Shown: in pieces, positions 31,745-36,207 of the stretch
Numbering within the stretch: the first letter of the stretch is position 1
Layout: each line of letters starts with the position of its first letter
NCBI GenBank assembly: GCA_947625335.1
Contig: CANQNY010000010.1
Span: forward strand, 1 to 36,207
Source: an uncultured Clostridia bacterium
GTDB lineage: Bacteria; Bacillota; Clostridia; Oscillospirales; Ruminococcaceae
DNA length: 36,207 nt
Reading direction: 5' to 3'
Position numbers and translations under genes: made by a program
The notes under the pieces: model-generated
Databases searched by the model: none
Seen by the model: only the letters and a program-made list of their open reading frames with translations
Told to the model about the DNA's origin: nothing

Positions 31745-32800
31745 TTATGCGAGAAATTCCCTTAAAGCCTTGCTTTTGCTCTGAGAGCGCAGTTTCCGCA
31801 GAGCCTTAGCCTCGATTTGGCGAATACGCTCGCGCGTTACGTTAAACTGCCGCCCGACTTCCTCCAGCGTATGAGCGCGGTCGTAACCCACCCCGTAGCG
31901 GAATTTCAGCACCTCGCGTTCGCGTTCGGGCAAGGTGTTCAGCGCCTTGTTAAGCTCGTCTTTAAACACCGACTGCATAGCCGTGTCAATCGGCGCGGGA
32001 GCGTCCTCGTCGGGGATAAAATCCCCCAGAAAGCTGTCGTCTTCCTCGCCCACGGGAGCCTCCAGCGACACGGGGTCCTGCGCTATGCGGATAATTTCCC
32101 TCACCTTGTCGGGGGTCATATTAAGCTCCTTTGCAACCTCGTCCACCGTCGGCTCGTGACCCTTTTCGTGCAGCAACTTGTTCTGCATTTTCTTAACCCT
32201 TGAGATAGTCTCCACCATATGCACGGGTATGCGGATAGTCCTCGCCTGGTCGGCGATTGCCCGCGTAATAGACTGTCTTATCCACCAGGTAGCGTAGGTC
32301 GAGAATTTGTAGCCCTTTGTGTGGTCAAACTTCTCCACCGCCTTTATAAGCCCGCTGTAGCCCTCCTGAATAAGATCCAGCAGCGGCATACCGCGTCCGA
32401 CATAGTGTTTCGCAATGCTCACCACCAGCCTCATATTCGCGACGATAAGCCGATCTCGCGCCTGCCCGTCGCCCTCGGTAATCTTTTCGGCAAGCTCGAA
32501 CTCCTCTTCGGCGGAAAGCAGGGGAATACGCCCGATCTCGCGAAGATGGATCTTCACGGGGTCGTCCATACCGATGTCCTTTTCGTTGTCCTCGCCCAGA
32601 TCCAGAGCCTTATTCAGCTCGTCGTCAACGCTGAAATCATCATCAAGCTTGATATTGTTGCGGTCGAGGAACTCGCTGAGCTTGTCGAGATCGACGTCCG
32701 CCTCGTCAATGATGTTGTAAATCTCCCTTGTCGAGAGAGTGCCTGTTTGTTTTCCGCGTTCCAGAAGCTCATTAAAAATATTCTTTTCGCTGTTACTCAT
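31745..32800 (-). CDS. Primary-type RNA polymerase sigma factor, second copy
   Basis: This 351-residue factor has sigma regions 1.2 ([21 protein letters not shown]), 2 ([40 protein letters not shown]), 3 and 4 ([29 protein letters not shown]). The key residues for -10 and -35 contact in regions 2.4 and 4.2 match group 1 factors. It departs from the neighbouring copy in region 4 ([11 protein letters not shown]) and at the end, where the usual RHPxRS becomes RSQSKS. AAAGGA stands before the ATG. It begins 30 bp after the first copy and shares its operon. Either a group 2 (stress or stationary) paralogue or a second vegetative factor. Confidence 0.9.
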   Translation of the reverse strand: MSNSEKNIFNELLERGKQTGTLSTREIYNIIDEADVDLDKLSEFLDRNNIKLDDDFSVDDELNKALDLGEDNEKDIGMDDPVKIHLREIGRIPLLSAEEEFELAEKITEGDGQARDRLIVANMRLVVSIAKHYVGRGMPLLDLIQEGYSGLIKAVEKFDHTKGYKFSTYATWWIRQSITRAIADQARTIRIPVHMVETISRVKKMQNKLLHEKGHEPTVDEVAKELNMTPDKVREIIRIAQDPVSLEAPVGEEDDSFLGDFIPDEDAPAPIDTAMQSVFKDELNKALNTLPEREREVLKFRYGVGYDRAHTLEEVGRQFNVTRERIRQIEAKALRKLRSQSKSKALREFLA

Positions 32801-32830
32801 TTACAAATCCTTTCATCGGGTTATGTATAA

Positions 32831-33919
32831 TCATTCAAGAAAATCTTTCAGCTTTCGGCTCCTGGTCGGGTGGCGAAGTTTTCTCAAAGCCTTTGTTTCG
32901 ATCTGTCTAATTCTCTCTCGTGTTACCTGAAATTCCTGTCCGACTTCCTCCAAGGTTCTCTGACGCCCGTCGATAAGCCCGAACCTTAAGATAATAACGC
33001 GTTTTTCGCGTTCCGTCAGCGTATCCAGCACCTCTCCGAGCATTTTTTTCATCATCGAGTTGCATGCTTCCTCGGCGGGCGCGGGCGCGTCCTCGTCCTG
33101 GATAAAATCTCCGAGGTGGCTGTCTTCCTCCTCGCCGATAGGCGTTTCAAGCGACACGGGGTCCTGCGCTATCCTCAAAATCTCGCGGACGCGGTCGGTA
33201 CTCATTCCGAGATACGCGCCGATTTCCTCCTCGCTGGGCTCCGAGCCGTTCATGTGAAGCAAATGCCCCTGCGCCTTTTTAACGCGGGTTATCGTCTCCA
33301 CCATATGCACGGGAATACGAATAGTCCTCGCCTGGTCTGCAATCGCCCGCGTTATAGCCTGCCTTATCCACCATGTGGCGTAGGTTGAGAACTTAAATCC
33401 CTTTGTGTAATCGAACTTTTCGACAGCCTTTATAAGCCCCAGATTGCCCTCTTGAATTAAATCGAGAAACTGCATACCTCGGCGGACGTATTTTTTCGCA
33501 ATGCTCACCACAAGCCGGAGATTTGCCTCTACAAGCCGTTTTTTCGCGTATTCGTCGCCCGCCTCCATACGCGCGGCAAGCTCGATTTCCTCCTCGGTGG
33601 TAAGCAGGGGAATTTTTCCGATGTCCTTTAAGAACGTCTTCACCGAGTCGTCGGGCAGCAGCAAATCCGCGTCCTCGTCGTCGGAATAATCCCTGTCCGC
33701 ATAGTCCAGAAGATTGTCAATATCAAGGTCGGCGTCAAAGTTGTCGACTATCTTGATATTCATATTGACAATTTTCTCGAAAATATTGTTTATCTGGTCC
33801 GCGTCGAAATTCAGCTCTTCCAGAGCGTCTGTAATTTCCTTTGCGGTCAGACTGCCTTTTTGCTTGCCTTGATTTAACAACTCCTCCAAAGCGTTGGAGA
33901 AACCGCCGTTTTCTGTCAT
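32831..33919 (-). CDS. rpoD: Primary RNA polymerase sigma factor RpoD/SigA, first copy
   Basis: A 362-residue primary sigma factor. An N-terminal region 1.1-like helical part ([28 protein letters not shown]) precedes region 1.2, region 2 ([55 protein letters not shown]), region 3 and region 4 ([41 protein letters not shown]). It directs transcription from promoters like those seen here. The start at 33919 (AAAGGAG eight bases before) overlaps the dnaG stop as ATGA. This copy is the better match to the standard SigA, and the dgt-dnaG-rpoD order is the usual one for Firmicutes. Confidence 0.95.
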   Translation of the reverse strand: MTENGGFSNALEELLNQGKQKGSLTAKEITDALEELNFDADQINNIFEKIVNMNIKIVDNFDADLDIDNLLDYADRDYSDDEDADLLLPDDSVKTFLKDIGKIPLLTTEEEIELAARMEAGDEYAKKRLVEANLRLVVSIAKKYVRRGMQFLDLIQEGNLGLIKAVEKFDYTKGFKFSTYATWWIRQAITRAIADQARTIRIPVHMVETITRVKKAQGHLLHMNGSEPSEEEIGAYLGMSTDRVREILRIAQDPVSLETPIGEEEDSHLGDFIQDEDAPAPAEEACNSMMKKMLGEVLDTLTEREKRVIILRFGLIDGRQRTLEEVGQEFQVTRERIRQIETKALRKLRHPTRSRKLKDFLE

Positions 33920-35655
33920 TTTCTCGTCTCCTTTAATTTTCGCGCCCATTCGAGCAGCTCGTCGTCGGACATTTCCCCCGGAGGTTTCGCAGCGTCCCCG
34001 CGGCTGTTCAAAACGTTTATAAAGTCCGGCAGCGCGGCGCTGTCGCGTGCGAACATTTCGTCCTGCGTGATTTTAGTTATTCTGCCCATTTCCATCGGCT
34101 CAAATTCCTCGTTAAACAAAGAAATATCGGGCGTATCGCCGTTTTCTATGATTTTTTTCAAGAATTCGTACACTTTTTTGTTAAACGCAGTCGCAAACCC
34201 CTGCGTGAGCTGTTTATCTATCCTGTCCAAAGCCTCTGGATTGTGAAACAGATAGCAGATAATTCCGCGCTCGGCGCGCTCCTCTTTAGGGAGCATATGC
34301 GCGTCGGGGTTGACCTTATCCTCCGGCGCGCGCAAAAACGCGTTTTGTTCGCGGGTATGACGGCGTTTTTTTGCGCGGAACATCTCGCTTTCGACGGCTT
34401 TTTTAACCGTTTCGGCGGGGATATCCGCGGATTTTGCCGCCCTTGATATGTAAACCGCTCTGTCGATTTCGTTTGTAACCTGCGCCAGAAACGGTACGGC
34501 TCTTTTTATAAAAGCTGCTCTGCCGTCCGCCGTGTTGAGGTCGAACCCCGCGGCAAGCTTGTCCATTTGATATTCAATAGCCCCGGCTGACTTCTCGATA
34601 AGCGAGTTGAACGCGTCCGCGCCGTATTTTTTGATAAACTCGTCGGGGTCTTTCGCGCCCTCGACTTTAAGCACTCTCGCCCTTATTCCCGCCTCGGACA
34701 GCAGATTTATCGCGCGCGACGCGGCTTTTTGCCCCGCCTCGTCGGAGTCGTAGGAGAGAATAACCTCCTTTTTCCCAAGCCGCGAGAGCATATTCGCCTG
34801 CTGCGAGGTAAGCGAAGTTCCAAGCGACGCGACAGCGCAGTCAAAACCCGCCTGATGCAGCGCGATAACGTCCATATACCCCTCGCAGAGAATAAAGTAG
34901 TCCGCTTTTGTATTTTTCGCATAATTCAGCGCGAACAGCAGATTGCTTTTTGAAAACACCATAGTTTCCGCGCTGTTCAGGTATTTCGGAGCATATTTTT
35001 CGTCGGTGAGAATTCTCCCGCCGAACGCCGCGACGTTTCCGCGCGTGTCGAAAATCGGGAACATAACGCGGTTTCTGAACTTGTCGAAGAAATTGTTGTT
35101 TTTAGCTGAAACCAGCGACCCGTCAAACTGCTCGAAATCGGTGTAACCGAGACTTTTAAGGTAATTGTGCAGATAATGCCACTCGTCGGGAGCAAACCCC
35201 AGCCCGAACCGCTTTATCGTGTGATCCGACAGCCCGCGCCGCCGCAGATAATCAAGACCCGCCGCTCCGCGCTCGGAAAACAGCGTTTTATGGAAAAACG
35301 CTCCCGCCGCGCGGTTCATTTCGTACAGCCGAAGTCGCTTTTTTGACGCGGCGTCGTCCGCGTCGTCGGGCAATGACATTCCCGCGCGCTGGGCGAGAAA
35401 TTTCACAGCCTCTATATAATCGAGATTTTCGATAAGTTTCACAAAAGTGATAACATCTCCGCCGACCCCGCAGCCGAAACAATGAAAAAGCTGTTTTTCC
35501 TCCGAAAAGGAGCAGGACGGCGTTTTTTCCGTGTGAAACGGGCAGCGGCACATATATGTATTCCCCGAACGCCGAAGATCGGTGTAATTCTGCGCGAGAG
35601 CGATTATATCGTTTCTGCTGCGAAGTTCGTTCAGATAATCTTCCGACAGGCGCAC
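33916..35655 (-). CDS. dnaG: DNA primase
   Basis: The 579-residue primase has the N-terminal zinc finger (Cys38, His41, Cys59, Cys62 in CPFH...CFGCG). Its Toprim domain has Glu258 (EGYMD) and Asp303/Asp305 (DSDEAG), and the C-terminal part should bind the DnaB helicase. It makes RNA primers at the replication fork. I start at GTG 35655: AAAGGAGG lies eight bases upstream and [17 protein letters not shown] is the normal DnaG beginning. A longer frame to 35742 would run back into the dgt gene. It overlaps rpoD by four bases. Confidence 0.95.
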   Translation of the reverse strand: MRLSEDYLNELRSRNDIIALAQNYTDLRRSGNTYMCRCPFHTEKTPSCSFSEEKQLFHCFGCGVGGDVITFVKLIENLDYIEAVKFLAQRAGMSLPDDADDAASKKRLRLYEMNRAAGAFFHKTLFSERGAAGLDYLRRRGLSDHTIKRFGLGFAPDEWHYLHNYLKSLGYTDFEQFDGSLVSAKNNNFFDKFRNRVMFPIFDTRGNVAAFGGRILTDEKYAPKYLNSAETMVFSKSNLLFALNYAKNTKADYFILCEGYMDVIALHQAGFDCAVASLGTSLTSQQANMLSRLGKKEVILSYDSDEAGQKAASRAINLLSEAGIRARVLKVEGAKDPDEFIKKYGADAFNSLIEKSAGAIEYQMDKLAAGFDLNTADGRAAFIKRAVPFLAQVTNEIDRAVYISRAAKSADIPAETVKKAVESEMFRAKKRRHTREQNAFLRAPEDKVNPDAHMLPKEERAERGIICYLFHNPEALDRIDKQLTQGFATAFNKKVYEFLKKIIENGDTPDISLFNEEFEPMEMGRITKITQDEMFARDSAALPDFINVLNSRGDAAKPPGEMSDDELLEWARKLKETRK

Positions 35656-35702
35656 CCTGCCCACCTCCTTTGTAATTTTCGGGCGCAGGGCAGGGAAGGG
35701 GA

Positions 35703-36206
35703 TCAGATGATGTACCCCGTGTTCCAGCCCCTCGGCAGGCACAGCTTTTTAAAGTAGTCCACGGCGTATTCGTCCGTCATACCGCTTATATAGTCGCCCA
35801 CAGCGGTTTCCAGCCCGTCGCGCTCCGCGATTTCCACATAAAGCCGCGGCATTTCGTCCTTGTTTTTATAAAAATAGTTGAACAGATATTCCACAATATG
35901 CCCCGCCTTGTCCTTTTCGGCAATCGTCGGCGCGGCGCGGTAAACGTTCTCGAACATAAACTCCCGAAGTTCAAAAAACGCATTTTCTGTTTCTTTGTCG
36001 AATTTCACCACATCGCCGCTGTTGTCAACCAGCGACCGCACAAGGCTGGTAATCCGCTCGGATTTGGTTTTCCCAAGCGCCGCCACGGGTCTTTCGGGCA
36101 GCATTTCCGGGGTAATAACTCCCCCTCGCACAGCGTCCTCGATATCGTGATTTATATACGCGATTTTATCGCAAAACCGCACTATCATGCCCTCCCGCGT
36201 TATGGG
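35703..36206 (-). CDS. dgt: dGTPase-like HD-domain phosphohydrolase, 3' part only
   Basis: The gene runs off the right edge; about 168 C-terminal residues are seen. EGMIVRFCDKIAYINHDIEDAVRGG is the typical downstream part of Dgt proteins, with the metal-site Asp-Lys-Ile-Ala-Tyr helix. The ATG within the window is internal, as the frame stays open upstream through ITREG. The enzyme would cut dGTP or other dNTPs into nucleoside and triphosphate. It is the first visible gene of the dgt-dnaG-rpoD operon, 47 bp before dnaG. Confidence 0.88.
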   Translation of the reverse strand, partial: PITREGMIVRFCDKIAYINHDIEDAVRGGVITPEMLPERPVAALGKTKSERITSLVRSLVDNSGDVVKFDKETENAFFELREFMFENVYRAAPTIAEKDKAGHIVEYLFNYFYKNKDEMPRLYVEIAERDGLETAVGDYISGMTDEYAVDYFKKLCLPRGWNTGYII

Positions 36207-36207
36207 A

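Overview
The window looks like the chromosome of a Gram-positive anaerobe of the Clostridia, probably an Oscillospirales/Ruminococcus-like bacterium. The signs are strong AGGAGG-type ribosome binding sites, sigma-70 promoters with 17-bp spacers, a dgt-dnaG-rpoD gene order, a Clostridia-type FeoB (PCNGRFP motif), lipoproteins with Gram-positive-style lipoboxes, and no outer-membrane genes. The genus is an inference. Base composition is fairly even and I see no phage or transposase gene.

Layout. 1-910 is a non-coding mosaic of degenerate repeats that runs off the left edge. 1000-2183 (+) holds a SLOG-fold protein and thrH. 2388-7731 (+) is a five-gene operon (two lipoproteins, two ABC-2-like membrane proteins, one ABC ATPase) with a near-perfect promoter and a terminator. 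7938-15320 (-) is a compact operon read comM, malQ, ttcA-like, pulA-like, aminopeptidase P. Between it and the next operon lie two divergent promoters, and each is followed by one copy of a ~107-bp inverted-repeat element in the 5' leader. 15763-23923 (+) runs rlmB, a repeat-rich spacer with a chimeric mini-ORF, a large degenerate P-type-ATPase-like membrane protein, tadA, a flippase, rimM, trmD and era, most of them overlapping or abutting. This is mainly an RNA-maturation operon with two membrane proteins inside it.

23934-24599 (-) is an XRE regulator with a likely self-regulatory palindrome. 24754-28715 (+) holds a histidine phosphatase, a TraB/GumN-type lipoprotein, feoA and feoB. 28871-29038 (-) is a 55-residue protein. 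29385-31184 (+) is an ammonium transporter fused to a PII domain, behind a leader that looks like an ANTAR-type antiterminator with two A1/G4 hexaloop hairpins followed by an intrinsic terminator. 31238-36206 (-) reads, in transcription order, dgt (cut by the window edge), dnaG, two tandem primary-type sigma factors, and a small protein of unknown function.

The most interesting points are the nitrogen-type attenuator before amt, the P-type ATPase relative whose catalytic motifs have decayed, the tandem rpoD pair, the paired structured elements in two divergent leaders, and the spacer after rlmB that is built from scraps of its flanking genes. No searches or folding programs were run; all calls rest on reading the sequence and translations.
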